Part shown: piece by piece, positions 19,010 to 28,005 of the stretch
Layout of the letters: each line of letters opens with the position of its first letter
Position numbering within the stretch: position 1 is the first letter of the stretch
Source: Halobacillus amylolyticus
Lineage (GTDB): Bacteria; Bacillota; Bacilli; Bacillales; Halobacillaceae
DNA length: 64,000 nucleotides
NCBI RefSeq assembly: GCF_022921115.1
Contig: NZ_CP095075.1
Location: forward strand, 4,042,001-4,106,000
Reading direction: 5' to 3'
Position numbers and translations under genes: made by a program
Notes under the pieces: model-generated
What the model was told of the DNA's origin: nothing
What the model saw: only the letters and a program-made list of their open reading frames with translations
The model's database searches: none

Positions 19010-19042
19010 AAACAAACAAGGGTAGTTACCCTTGTTTGTTTA
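19010..19042. terminator. Bidirectional terminator
   Basis: Perfect palindrome AAACAAACAAGGGTA / TACCCTTGTTTGTTT with a 2-base loop, serving the LLM oxidoreductase gene (+) and the small protein gene (-). Confidence 0.9.
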
Positions 19043-19046
19043 TTTG

Positions 19047-19271
19047 CTAACGATCTTCATGTTTCCAAGTTGTTTCTTCACCACTAACAGGACAGACTGG
19101 GAACTCCTCGTTTTCATTAAATCTGACTCTTTCCCCAGACTGACATAAGTATTCCCCTTTTTCGGGTACACCTTGTCCGGTTCTGTATTCGCGATAATCA
19201 TCATCCACGATCTCTACACCCCCATTTTTAAAAATTCCATCCTTATCGTTTCCAAAAAAAAAGCTTTTCAC
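19047..19271 (-). CDS. Small YjzC-like protein, unknown function
   Basis: 74 residues from a GTG start, highly polar and acidic, ending with GQGVPEKGEYLCQSGERVRFNENEEFPVCPVSGEETTWKHEDR. The GxxxPxxGxYxCxxxG...FPxCP pattern with two cysteines and a tryptophan recalls the YjzC family. The N-terminal 25 residues are specific to this protein. The start is uncertain: the nearest GGAAGA lies almost against the GTG. The flanking palindromic terminator supports a real transcript. Confidence 0.55.
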   Translation of the reverse strand: MKSFFFGNDKDGIFKNGGVEIVDDDYREYRTGQGVPEKGEYLCQSGERVRFNENEEFPVCPVSGEETTWKHEDR

Positions 19272-19467
19272 TCTTCCAGTTTCATCTTCAAAGGTGTATT
19301 AACGTAAATAGTTTTCGATAAGGTTTATTATTTAACATTCAGACATCATCTATAAATACAGGAGATCTAGGGGTTGGTATAATGAAACTATTAAATACAT
19401 TGAAGGGAAATATGCAGAGTGAAATAATCGTGTTAGAGTTTTATCGTATGGAATGTGAGGTAATAGG

Positions 19468-19824
19468 ATGTTCATTCATATTCACCTGGTGACAGTTATC
19501 GTGATCATTTCTCTAGTGATCATAGTGAATCATTTATATAGCGGACAAAAGAAGAAGGCAGCGACTATCTTGCATCATACTTTACGCTTTCTTTACATCG
19601 TGGCGATTTTATCAGGCGGTTTCTCTCTTGGCATGCGGCCTGTGTCTCTGGGAAGCTTATTTAAAGTATTTCTAGGTGTCGGGAGCATTGGTTTAATAGA
19701 AGTGTACTTTATGCATAAAGTAAAGGGGGATACACCGCAATTCTTGCCGGTCTTCTTTGTTATCTTTTTGTCGCTTACAGTCGTTATGGGGTTATTTCTG
19801 CCGCTCGGTATTTCCCTTTTTTAA
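19468..19824 (+). CDS. YisL family (UPF0344/DUF1516) membrane protein
   Basis: 118 residues with four hydrophobic helices (about 4-24, 36-55, 60-83 and 90-116). The block THxLRFLYIVAILSG after the first loop is typical of YisL-like proteins of Bacillaceae. Function unknown. ATG 19468 follows GTGAGGTAATAGG. In B. subtilis yisL lies elsewhere, so its presence here is a local rearrangement. A short GC-rich run follows the stop, with no clear terminator. Confidence 0.8.
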   Translation: MFIHIHLVTVIVIISLVIIVNHLYSGQKKKAATILHHTLRFLYIVAILSGGFSLGMRPVSLGSLFKVFLGVGSIGLIEVYFMHKVKGDTPQFLPVFFVIFLSLTVVMGLFLPLGISLF

Positions 19825-19934
19825 CCACTTTGTTGAAAAAAGCCTTGGGGAACGGGGAACGGGAAACTTACTGGCGATGAAAATTATTAACAAAATTAAT
19901 TGAATTTGTACCTAATACTGTGAGGAGAGATCGC

Positions 19935-20603
19935 ATGAAGAACGTTATTGTTTCTTGGAGTGGTGGTAAAGATAGTGCATTTGCAATCTATGACTTAATG
20001 AAAAATGATAATTATCACATTAAAGGTTTATTAGCAACTACCTCTGAAGGAAGCGGGCGTCTCCCAATGCATGAAGTAAAGAGGGAATTTATTCATGCAC
20101 AGGCTGAGTCCCTGAGAATACCTCTATACGAAGTGAAGCTGCCTTCAAGGGTTGGCAACAGTGATTACGAGCAAGCGCTTAAGCAACAGTTTGATCTATT
20201 CAAAGAACAGGGAGTCCAAACTATCGTTTATGCGGACTTGTTCCTTGAGGATATAAAAGAATATCGAGATCAGCTTCTTTCTAATTCAGGAATGGAAGGA
20301 TTTTATCCATTATGGGAGAGGGAGACGTTAACCGTCGCAAGGAAGTTTATTTCCGAGGGGTTTAAGGCAATTGTGACTACTGTAGACTCTGACAAACTTC
20401 CAACTGAAATGGCGGGTCAGCCTTTTGACGAGGAATTCCTTAGTTCCCTTCCTAAAGACGTCGACCCATGTGGTGAAAATGGAGAGTTCCATACGTTTGT
20501 TTTTGATGGACCGATTTATAACGAACTGATTCCTGTAACCCCAGGGGTACCTTTTCAAACACGCTCAGGACGATTTGTGCATGTGGAGTTAATCAAGCAA
20601 TAA
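19935..20603 (+). CDS. Dph6-like ATP-pyrophosphatase (diphthine-ammonia ligase family)
   Basis: 222 residues from ATG 19935 (GAGGAGA at 19922-19928). The PP-loop SGGKDS at 9-14 and the family block GLLATTSEGSGRLPMHEV identify the MJ0570/Dph6 N-type ATPase family, which adenylates a carboxyl group and adds ammonia. Bacteria do not make diphthamide, so the bacterial substrate is unknown. The C-terminal VDPCGENGEFHTFVFDGPIY is also family-specific. It appears to be a single gene. Confidence 0.87.
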   Translation: MKNVIVSWSGGKDSAFAIYDLMKNDNYHIKGLLATTSEGSGRLPMHEVKREFIHAQAESLRIPLYEVKLPSRVGNSDYEQALKQQFDLFKEQGVQTIVYADLFLEDIKEYRDQLLSNSGMEGFYPLWERETLTVARKFISEGFKAIVTTVDSDKLPTEMAGQPFDEEFLSSLPKDVDPCGENGEFHTFVFDGPIYNELIPVTPGVPFQTRSGRFVHVELIKQ

Positions 20604-20798
20604 ATCTATTAATTTAATATTTTGTATTTAAGAGACCTATCCTCATCCTTCAGCAGGAATTGTAAGGCTTTGAATAGAAGTAATTATAGAAGGCCGGGAT
20701 TTCGCTTTTAATGGGGCACTATCTTTTACCCATACGTGAAGTTTTGCGTTAAAAAATAACGGAATATTCAAACAAATTTCTAGAAGGAGTTGTAGCAT

Positions 20799-22391
20799 AT
20801 GTTTTCTTCCTTAACCCCACTTGATTGGAAACGCAGGGCGGTGAAATATTATCCTGAAAAAACTGCAGTTATCGATGGAGAAAAGCGGTTTACGTACAAG
20901 GAATTTGGAGAACGTTCGGACCAACTCTCGGTTGCATTACATGTAGCAGGTATCCGAGCGGGCGATCACATTGCGGTAATGATGCCTAACACTCATTATA
21001 TGTTGGAATGTTTTTATGGGATCTGCCAACTTGGTGCTACAATGGTACCTTTAAATTATCGATTATCAGCAGAGGATTTAGAGTACATCATCAATCATAG
21101 TGACTCAAAAATGTTAATTGTCGATGAAGAATTTAGTGGACCGATTGAGGAAATCGAGGATAAGCTTTCCCTGGAACAGATTGTGATTGTTTCTGTGGCA
21201 GAACAAAAGACCTCCTTAAAAGGGGTGGATTATGAGGCATTTCTCCAACATGCTCCGGAAAGTACCGCTCCACCTGAAGTGGAAATAGATGAAAATCAGC
21301 TTTTAACATTGAATTATACTAGTGGGACGACATCGAAGCCAAAAGGTGTGATGTTAAACCACCGCAGTAATTACCTTAACTCGGCAAATTTTATGTATCA
21401 CCTTGGTGTCAGCCATGACGATGTTTATCTTCATACGTTACCGATGTTTCACGCAAACGGCTGGGGTGGCGTCTGGGCTATTACAGCTGCTGGCGCGACC
21501 CATGTATGTTTGAGAAAGGTGGATCCTTCATTGATCCTCAGCTTGTTCGAAAGGGAGAATATCTCACTGTTATGTGGCGCTCCGACTGTTATTAATATGC
21601 TCGTGAATGATCCCAAGGCAAAAGAAACGGAGATCAAAACACGCCCGCGCATGGCGACAGCAGGAGCCCCTCCAGCTGCTGCCCTCATTCAAAAAGCACA
21701 GGAAACTCTTGGATTGAATATGATCCATGTCTACGGTCTGACGGAAACTTCACCATTCATTCTTTATTGTGAGTGGAAAAAAGAATTGGATTCAAAGTCG
21801 GCAGATGAACAGGCAGCTATAAAGGCAAGACAAGGAATTGAGTTAGCTTTTAACGGAGAAACGAAGGTTGTCCACCCAGACGGGGAGGAGGTTGCTTGGG
21901 ACGGCAAGGAATTAGGAGAAATCATTACCCGCGGGAATGTAGTGATGGATGGATATTACAAGGATCCGGAGAAGACTGAAGCGGCAATTAGAGAAGGATG
22001 GTTCTATACCGGTGATTTGGCAGTGACCCATCCAGATGGATATATTGAAATACGAGACCGTGCCAAGGACTTGATCATATCCGGAGGAGAAAACATTTCT
22101 TCCACAGAGGTCGAAGGAGTGTTGTATAAACATCCGGATGTGCTAGAAGTAGCTGTTATTGCCATTCCTGACGATAAATGGGGTGAAACTCCAAAGGCAA
22201 CTATTGTCCTGCACGCCAATGCGAACGTGAGTGAAGAGGAGATTATTAGCTATTGCCGATCCGAAATGGCTCATTTTAAAGCACCTAGGGAAGTTGAGTT
22301 TGTAGAGTCTTTACCAAAAACAGCTACCGGTAAACTACAAAAATATCGTTTGAGGGAAATGCACTGGGGAGGGCCAAAGAAAGTAAATTAA
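20799..22391 (+). CDS. Fatty-acid acyl-CoA ligase (AMP-forming)
   Basis: 530 residues of the ANL superfamily, medium/long-chain acyl-CoA synthetase group. Conserved motifs in order: LNYTSGTTSKPKGV at 171-184 (ATP phosphate loop), YGLTETSP at 312-319, YTGDLA at 403-408, RDRAKDLIISGGENIS at 419-433 and the catalytic lysine K512 in TATGKLQKYR. It activates a carboxylic acid with ATP to acyl-AMP and then acyl-CoA. ATG 20799 has AGAAGGAG upstream. A family III CoA-transferase gene follows after a terminator. Chain length cannot be read from sequence. Confidence 0.92.
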   Translation: MFSSLTPLDWKRRAVKYYPEKTAVIDGEKRFTYKEFGERSDQLSVALHVAGIRAGDHIAVMMPNTHYMLECFYGICQLGATMVPLNYRLSAEDLEYIINHSDSKMLIVDEEFSGPIEEIEDKLSLEQIVIVSVAEQKTSLKGVDYEAFLQHAPESTAPPEVEIDENQLLTLNYTSGTTSKPKGVMLNHRSNYLNSANFMYHLGVSHDDVYLHTLPMFHANGWGGVWAITAAGATHVCLRKVDPSLILSLFERENISLLCGAPTVINMLVNDPKAKETEIKTRPRMATAGAPPAAALIQKAQETLGLNMIHVYGLTETSPFILYCEWKKELDSKSADEQAAIKARQGIELAFNGETKVVHPDGEEVAWDGKELGEIITRGNVVMDGYYKDPEKTEAAIREGWFYTGDLAVTHPDGYIEIRDRAKDLIISGGENISSTEVEGVLYKHPDVLEVAVIAIPDDKWGETPKATIVLHANANVSEEEIISYCRSEMAHFKAPREVEFVESLPKTATGKLQKYRLREMHWGGPKKVN

Positions 22392-22478
22392 AATTAATGA
22401 ATCTCGAAGGACTTAGGTAATTTATAGAGATATGCAAACCCCTTGGCTTCGAATGATTCAGACAATAATAATTGCAGG

Positions 22479-22530
22479 GCTACCTGTTGTCGATAATCAA
22501 TTGAGTGCAGGTAGCTTAATTTTTTCTTTT
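22479..22530 (+). terminator. Terminator after acyl-CoA ligase gene
   Basis: GCTACCTG (22479-22486) pairs with CAGGTAGC (22508-22515), followed by a T-rich tract. Confidence 0.8.
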
Positions 22531-22579
22531 CTTAATGGTTTCAAAGTTTTGATGGATTTTCGGGAGAGGTGAGATCAGA

Positions 22580-23773
22580 TTGTTAAATTCTATGAAAGTG
22601 CTAGACTTTTCCAAATTATTACCTGGTCCATACGCGACGATGATGCTGGCTGATTTGGGCGCGGAGATCTTACGAGTAGAATCACCTGATTTACCGGATT
22701 TTATTAGACAGCTTGAACCATTGGATGGTGAGGATTCGGCGACACATCAACATTTGAATCGCTCTAAGAAATCTATTAGCCTGAATCTGAAAAAACGAGA
22801 AGCGGTTGAGTTAGTTAAGCAGCTAGTTAAAGATTATGATATTGTCCTGGAACAGTTTCGCCCCGGTGTAATGGAACGGCTTGGGTTAGACTACGAAACG
22901 CTTAGGGAAGCGAATCCAAAGCTAATTTATTGTTCACTCACAGGTTACGGTCAGACAGGTCCGTATCGAGATCGCCCAGGACATGATAATAATTATCTTT
23001 CAGTTGCAGGAATAGCCGAATATTCAGCACGCAAAAACGAGCGTCCTGCTCCAATGGGAATACAGATTGCGGATATAGCAGGTGGGTCTTTACATAGTGT
23101 CATTGCTATCTTGACAGCAGTAATCCACCGTGGGTCCACCGGAGAGGGACAATACATTGATCTTAGTATGACGGATTCATCTTTTGCATTAAATGCAATG
23201 TTTGGTCCAGGCTATTTATCAAGTGGTGGGGTTGAGCCAAAACCTGAAGGAACAGAACTGAATGGTGGAACCTTTTATGACTACTATAAAACGATGGATG
23301 GGCGTTATTTTTCAGTGGGAAGCCTCGAACCCCCTTTTAGAAAAAGATTGTGCAAAGGATTGGGTATTTCTCATCTGATTGACCTAGCAGAAGGTACAGG
23401 GTCTGAAGAAAAACGGCTTTTTAAAGAAGCAGTTAGAGAAGCGTTTCTGGAAAAAACCTATGATGAATGGGTTGCTATTTTTAAAGACATCGAGGCCTGT
23501 GTAGAACCTGTACTTAAATTTTCCGAGGCTATTGAACACCCACAAATAAAGGCAAGAAATATGATTGTAGACGTCCCTAAATCTGATGGGACATTCCAAA
23601 GACAAATCGCATCCCCAATTAAGTCAACTGCTTATAAGCAGAAATACAAATCCATTGGCGGGAAGCGAGGGGAAAATACAGTAGAAATACTTCGGGAAAT
23701 AGGTTTAACCAAGGAAAAAATAAATGAATTGATCGACAAAGACTTGTTCGGATTAGTAAAGGAACATCGTTGA
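22580..23773 (+). CDS. CaiB/BaiF family III CoA-transferase
   Basis: 397 residues from a TTG start (GGAGAGGTGAG upstream). MKVLDFSKLLPGPYATMMLADLGAEILRVE and the NLNLKK segment are the N-terminal CoA-binding part, and the catalytic aspartate is D165 in QIADIAGGS. The C-terminal block AIEHPQIKARNM is typical of alpha-methylacyl-CoA racemase/CoA-transferase members. It moves CoA between carboxylic acids or epimerises 2-methylacyl-CoA. Its partner may be the acyl-CoA ligase just upstream, but a terminator separates them. Substrate unknown. Confidence 0.9.
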   Translation: MLNSMKVLDFSKLLPGPYATMMLADLGAEILRVESPDLPDFIRQLEPLDGEDSATHQHLNRSKKSISLNLKKREAVELVKQLVKDYDIVLEQFRPGVMERLGLDYETLREANPKLIYCSLTGYGQTGPYRDRPGHDNNYLSVAGIAEYSARKNERPAPMGIQIADIAGGSLHSVIAILTAVIHRGSTGEGQYIDLSMTDSSFALNAMFGPGYLSSGGVEPKPEGTELNGGTFYDYYKTMDGRYFSVGSLEPPFRKRLCKGLGISHLIDLAEGTGSEEKRLFKEAVREAFLEKTYDEWVAIFKDIEACVEPVLKFSEAIEHPQIKARNMIVDVPKSDGTFQRQIASPIKSTAYKQKYKSIGGKRGENTVEILREIGLTKEKINELIDKDLFGLVKEHR

Positions 23774-23783
23774 CTTGATCAAG

Positions 23784-23815
23784 AATCAGATTTAATCTGA
23801 TTCTCAATTTAATGA
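23784..23815 (+). terminator. Terminator after CoA-transferase gene
   Basis: GAATCAGATT / AATCTGATTC hairpin with a T-rich tail. AT-rich but perfectly paired. Confidence 0.7.
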
Positions 23816-23863
23816 CGAAGTTGGTGAATTACAGGTGCCAATATGAAAAAATGGTCCGTGCAA

Positions 23864-24358
23864 TTAGACCCTTAAATGTAATATATGCTGTGGACCTTTT
23901 TTCCCGACAAGGATCTCGTTGTTATCAATAAAACCAACTTTCTTATATAAACTTATAGCCGGTTTATTTCTTTCATTAACACCTAAAACGACCTCATTAA
24001 TATGATGAAGATGATTAAGTATAAATGCTGGTAATAAATTTAGTCCCTTTTTGGCATACCCTTTACCTTGATATCTTGAATCTATTGAGAAACAAGTTAG
24101 CAGTCTAGCTTGAAGATTGTTCGTATATTTGAACAGTTTGCCTCCATCTTCTAACGCAAAATAACCTACTGGCCTATCTTCATTTACTATGAGAATATGA
24201 TGGGTACTTTCCGAGAGGGCTGGGTCAGTTATTTTCTCTATAGGATAACGGGTAAATTGTAGTTGTTGCTTGGGAAGATAGAAGCTTGCAACAGCCTGCT
24301 CGTAGTCAGTAGTGTATTCAGTTAACTTCAGTAGATTATTTTTTAAAGTAGTAGCCAT
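23864..24358 (-). CDS. GNAT family N-acetyltransferase
   Basis: 164 residues from ATG 24358 (MATTLKN...), preferred over the ATG nine bases earlier because AGAGGA then has proper spacing. The acetyl-CoA loop RYQGKGYAKKG is at 95-105, with preceding strand TCFSIDSRY and following NEVVLGVNERNKPAISLYKKVGF typical of the fold. It transfers an acetyl group from acetyl-CoA to an unknown amine. It shares strand with the ytoQ-like gene upstream, separated by a hairpin. Confidence 0.85.
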   Translation of the reverse strand: MATTLKNNLLKLTEYTTDYEQAVASFYLPKQQLQFTRYPIEKITDPALSESTHHILIVNEDRPVGYFALEDGGKLFKYTNNLQARLLTCFSIDSRYQGKGYAKKGLNLLPAFILNHLHHINEVVLGVNERNKPAISLYKKVGFIDNNEILVGKKGPQHILHLRV

Positions 24359-24408
24359 AGAATTCATCCTCTTTTCTAAAGTTTACTTTTAATACCGAAA
24401 AGAAAACG

Positions 24409-24452
24409 AAAGCATCCTCCTATCAATATCACCGACGGGGGATGCTTCGTTT
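24409..24452 (-). terminator. Terminator after ytoQ-like gene
   Basis: AAGCATCC / GGATGCTT arms extended by CGAAA/TTTCG, read on the minus strand after the YtoQ-like gene. Confidence 0.75.
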
Positions 24453-24479
24453 CTAATTTCAAAGGAGATGTTGCTTCAA

Positions 24480-24920
24480 TTATTCATAAACGTAGGCTAG
24501 CACTTCTAAAGCTTGTTCAACCGTTTCCACAGTAATGGTAGCCTGGTTGGATAACTCTTTTAATGGGTGGATAAGGGACGCGGGTCTAATTAGGATTAAT
24601 GGTTTACTCGCTTGTATAGCAAGACTTGCATCCATTGCCGTATTCCACTGTTTATAATCCTCACCGAATAAGGCAATTACAGCATCTGCCTTAGATAATA
24701 AAAGTTTTGTTCTGAAGTTATTAACACTTGAAGCAGCATCATCCCTATAAAGCTTCCCAGGTTGTTCACCGAGGATGTCTTCACCTATACTGTCAGATCG
24801 TGCATGATTTTCCTGTGGTCCAACAAAGTCAATCGGCATGCTTTCTTTCTTGGCTTTTTCCTTAATCTCATCGCGCCAATTGTCATGAATTTGTCCAGCT
24901 AAATACACAGTTAGTTCCAT
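24480..24920 (-). CDS. ytoQ: YtoQ family protein
   Basis: 146 residues from ATG 24920 (AGGAGG upstream), close to the 148 of B. subtilis YtoQ. MELTVYLAGQIHDNWRDEI, DFVGPQENHARSD and RTKLLLSKADAVIALFGEDYKQWNTAMDAS show a nucleoside 2-deoxyribosyltransferase-like Rossmann fold. A conserved aspartate/asparagine-rich pocket is present (H27-equivalent missing), but enzymatic activity is not established. It is divergent from the lipoprotein gene. A longer reading to 24968 lacks a binding site. Confidence 0.87.
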   Translation of the reverse strand: MELTVYLAGQIHDNWRDEIKEKAKKESMPIDFVGPQENHARSDSIGEDILGEQPGKLYRDDAASSVNNFRTKLLLSKADAVIALFGEDYKQWNTAMDASLAIQASKPLILIRPASLIHPLKELSNQATITVETVEQALEVLAYVYE

Positions 24921-25078
24921 AAAACCCCTCCTAATCTTAGTATCTAGTTCTAGTATGTTACTAAACATGGTTTTCTGTCCAGAATTCGAGCTTATATTGG
25001 ATAATTTTGATACTTGTTAAAATGATAGGGCATAGTATTATATGATTAGACAAAAAAAGACACTGGGGGAAATGTAAC

Positions 25079-25618
25079 ATGTATTTTAGGAAGGGGATGC
25101 TTTTCTTTCTTTTAACGCTGCTTCTAGGCTTTTCTAGCGGATGTGGTAAGATGTTATCCGAAAAAGAAGCGATTTTTCAAACAAAAGAAGCTTCTGAGGA
25201 AGCATTTAAACATAGTGATGTTAAACCAAATTTCAATGGCCAGGCACTTTCATTGTATTTACCGACTTCCATGGAAATTAAAGAACAGACGAATAATAAT
25301 ATGATCCTAACTGGAGGTGATAACCAGACGTACATTCTTTTCTTTAATTTAATGGAAAACCAAACGAGCCGCTTAAATTATAAAGTTGCTTCATCAAAGG
25401 AAAATAACTTGTTGCTAGAATCCTATAGAGATGACAGCCGTTTTAGCTATGTGCGCGTGCTGCCTGTAAATGATTCGAATGAATATGAGCTTCAAGTTAG
25501 TGTTGGTGGAGTAAAGATTACGACATATGCCGAAAAAGGGGAACTAGCCTCTGACTCAGAAAAAATGATGGACATCGTAAATTCTGTTCAGTATTCAGGG
25601 AGTCTTGTTCGAGAATAA
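25079..25618 (+). CDS. Predicted lipoprotein, unknown function
   Basis: 179 residues. The N-terminus has basic residues, a hydrophobic stretch and a lipobox-like FSSGC with cysteine C22, so it is probably diacylglycerol-anchored outside the membrane. The mature part contains two beta-rich blocks (FNGQALSLYLPTSMEIKEQ and ELQVSVGGVKITTYAEKG). No family recognised. ATG 25079 follows GGGGAAATGTAAC. It is a single gene ended by a strong bidirectional terminator shared with the chemoreceptor gene. Confidence 0.75.
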   Translation: MYFRKGMLFFLLTLLLGFSSGCGKMLSEKEAIFQTKEASEEAFKHSDVKPNFNGQALSLYLPTSMEIKEQTNNNMILTGGDNQTYILFFNLMENQTSRLNYKVASSKENNLLLESYRDDSRFSYVRVLPVNDSNEYELQVSVGGVKITTYAEKGELASDSEKMMDIVNSVQYSGSLVRE

Positions 25619-25648
25619 GAAAGCCCGCTCGGCGGAGCGGGCTTTCTC
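25619..25648. terminator. Bidirectional terminator lipoprotein / chemoreceptor
   Basis: AGAAAGCCCGCTC / GAGCGGGCTTTCT with a 4-base loop. It overlaps the end of the lipoprotein gene and reaches the chemoreceptor stop. Confidence 0.92.
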
Positions 25649-27805
25649 TTACGAAGACATTCTGTCATCGTTGTATGGTATTTCTTCCTCTTCCTTTAAA
25701 TCCTTATTTTCCTTGAAATTTAAGGAATCTACTTCTTGGTTATATTCACCCATACCTTCAACCACTTCTTCTTCACCAATTAAGTTGTCAAGCTTAGTTT
25801 CCTCGTTATCGTTTATTACCTCCCAATTCTCATTTATTGTAAATTGACTTACTTCCGAAGACAACTCTTGTGAGAGAGCTTGTAGATCAGTAGCTGCTTG
25901 ATGAACTTGACTAATGGATTGCAGCTGGTTTTCACTTGAAGCAGCCACTTCTTCAGCTGTTGCGACAGCCTCCTCTGAGATAATACTAATATCATGAAGC
26001 TTTTGTTTTACATCCTCGTTCACGCTGTCAACACCATTTACAGCTTGTTTAACTTGGTTAATTTGATGGTTCATATCCTGTACGTGTGTAGATATGTGAT
26101 GAAAGGCTTCTTTGGTTTGAACGACGGCGTTATTTTGTGAAGATTGATAGTCATCAAATTGCCTTGCATCCGTAGAAAGTTTAGACATTTGTTTGGACAT
26201 ATTCAGAACAAGCTCGTGAATTCTTCCAGCTTCTTGTTTGGACCGTTCCGATAGCTTTCTTACTTCATCTGCAACAACAGCAAACCCTCTCCCAGCTTCA
26301 CCTGCCCGAGCTGATTCAATTGCCGCATTGAGTGCTAACAAATCGGTACTGTCCGCAATGTCCTCAATTGTAGCAACAATTTTATTTACTTCTTGTGACT
26401 GCTTGGAGGCCGATTGTACTTCACTTGACATATGTGAAGCCAGTTCAATAAACGAATTAGAGGTTTGTTCAAGTTGATCTACAGTTTTTAAGCCTTCGAT
26501 ACCAACTTGATCAGCCTTGTGTAATCGATCGTTAATATCTCCTGTTGCCTGTTTTGTGTTTACAATAGCTTCAGACACATGTTCGATCAGTTTTGTCGTT
26601 TCTTCAATTTTTTGGGCCTGGTTTTGTGATCCTGCAGCTACCTGGTTAATCGCGTCATTAACTTCCTGTGCTTGTGTCGCTGTTTGGTCAGATACTGACG
26701 TTAAGTGGTCTGAAGAGTTATTTAAAATACCTGACGCTTCGAGAACTTTACAAACAGAACGTTCCATTTTTTCTGCCATTACATTAAATTGGTGACCAAG
26801 CTCAGCCATTTCATCCTTGGATTTCAGACTTATTCGGTGGGAGAGGTCCCCGTCTCCAATTATCATTGCGCTTTCTTTAAGAGTTGTCATCGATTTTGTA
26901 ATGGAGCGGACTAAGAGGGAGCCTGTAACTAGAGTAATCAATAAAGCCACCCCACCGATAATAAACAATAAAGTCAAAATGAAATTCTTCATTGAATTTT
27001 GCTCTGTCAGAATTTCTCCATTAATACCTTCTGTTAAAGCGATGACTTGGTTAACGTGGTTAGAGACATCAGCAGCAATTTCCTCAAAGGATGAGCGAGT
27101 GGTGGTAGCCTGAGTCAATGTGCTGTTGACCGTATTTAAAGATTGCTCATATTTTAGTAGGTTTCGGTCTAGGGTAGTTGCTTGCTCTTCGGGTAAATTT
27201 AAGGACCTTGCAATCTCTTCAAAAGTCCCTGAACTTTCTTTGAAGCTTGATAAATTCTCCTCCGTTGGGTCATTAAGAAATACTTGTTCTTGAAGCCTCA
27301 TTTGTAATAAAGCTGTTTCTAACCCTGATCGATTTGTTGATTCTACCAGACTGTTAAATGACTGATAAGATTCATTAATGAACTTATACATCCCTTCTGA
27401 TTCAGAAAATCCTAACAAACGGAATGCATTGATTAGTGTTTCAAGCTCTTCCTCATATTTAATAGCTTGGTCTGCAATTGCCGTAAACTCTTTGGAAACG
27501 GCATCGTACGATATGTATGTATCTGAATATGTACGTGCTGTTTCTTTTACATTTGCAATAGATTTAGCAATGGTTTCACCTGTTTCATCGCTAGGATTTG
27601 CAAAGAAGGTTTGTTGATTTTGGGAAGCAACGGTCATTAAATATTTGATTTCTTCACTTGCTATAAGTGCTCCTTGAATTTTTCTGCTTTCATCAGCCAT
27701 CTCTGTTTGTTTATTAAAGAAATATGTAAAAAAGCTTATGAGAACAAGTAAGCTGATTAAAGCTAATACGACGATTAATCGTACACGACTTCTTAACGAA
27801 TTCAT
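25649..27805 (-). CDS. Methyl-accepting chemotaxis protein
   Basis: 718 residues. TM1 is at about 10-31, an all-helical extracytoplasmic ligand domain at 35-272 (HBM-like, two long coiled hairpins), TM2 at 276-298, HAMP at 300-352 and the signalling hairpin at 360-665. The conserved tip around [30 protein letters not shown] is at 491-520. A long acidic tail (about 668-718) without a CheR-binding pentapeptide closes the protein. It senses an unknown signal and controls CheA. Upstream there is a SigD-like promoter, as expected for a motility-regulon gene. Binding site AAGGGAGGG precedes the ATG. Confidence 0.93.
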   Translation of the reverse strand: MNSLRSRVRLIVVLALISLLVLISFFTYFFNKQTEMADESRKIQGALIASEEIKYLMTVASQNQQTFFANPSDETGETIAKSIANVKETARTYSDTYISYDAVSKEFTAIADQAIKYEEELETLINAFRLLGFSESEGMYKFINESYQSFNSLVESTNRSGLETALLQMRLQEQVFLNDPTEENLSSFKESSGTFEEIARSLNLPEEQATTLDRNLLKYEQSLNTVNSTLTQATTTRSSFEEIAADVSNHVNQVIALTEGINGEILTEQNSMKNFILTLLFIIGGVALLITLVTGSLLVRSITKSMTTLKESAMIIGDGDLSHRISLKSKDEMAELGHQFNVMAEKMERSVCKVLEASGILNNSSDHLTSVSDQTATQAQEVNDAINQVAAGSQNQAQKIEETTKLIEHVSEAIVNTKQATGDINDRLHKADQVGIEGLKTVDQLEQTSNSFIELASHMSSEVQSASKQSQEVNKIVATIEDIADSTDLLALNAAIESARAGEAGRGFAVVADEVRKLSERSKQEAGRIHELVLNMSKQMSKLSTDARQFDDYQSSQNNAVVQTKEAFHHISTHVQDMNHQINQVKQAVNGVDSVNEDVKQKLHDISIISEEAVATAEEVAASSENQLQSISQVHQAATDLQALSQELSSEVSQFTINENWEVINDNEETKLDNLIGEEEVVEGMGEYNQEVDSLNFKENKDLKEEEEIPYNDDRMSS

Positions 27806-27826
27806 ATAGTATCCCTCCCTTTTTTA

Positions 27827-27855
27827 CTTATCGGAAATTTCTATACAATCTTAAA
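27827..27855 (-). promoter_or_regulatory. SigD-like promoter for chemoreceptor gene
   Basis: Read on the minus strand, a TTAA/TAAG-like -35 (27850-27855) is followed after about 14-15 bases by CCGATAAG (27827-27834). This resembles the flagellar sigma-D pattern TAAA-N15-GCCGATAT, with the CCGATA core intact. It starts about 22 bases upstream of the gene start. Motif-based prediction. Confidence 0.55.
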
Positions 27856-28005
27856 TGATAGAACTAAATAATTAGAATTATAATAAAACTCTGTCGGATA
27901 ACAGTCCTTTTTATGTAGATCTAAAACAATGTGTATATACCTGTATTTACACATATTAATTCTTACTGTAAAATAGGTACGGCACAGGGAGGGGAAGGAG
28001 AGATC

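Noticed and set aside
18855-19046. Possible small RNA or riboswitch after the LLM oxidoreductase gene
   Set aside because: Apart from the palindromic terminator, no conserved riboswitch core or stable multi-stem structure was seen.
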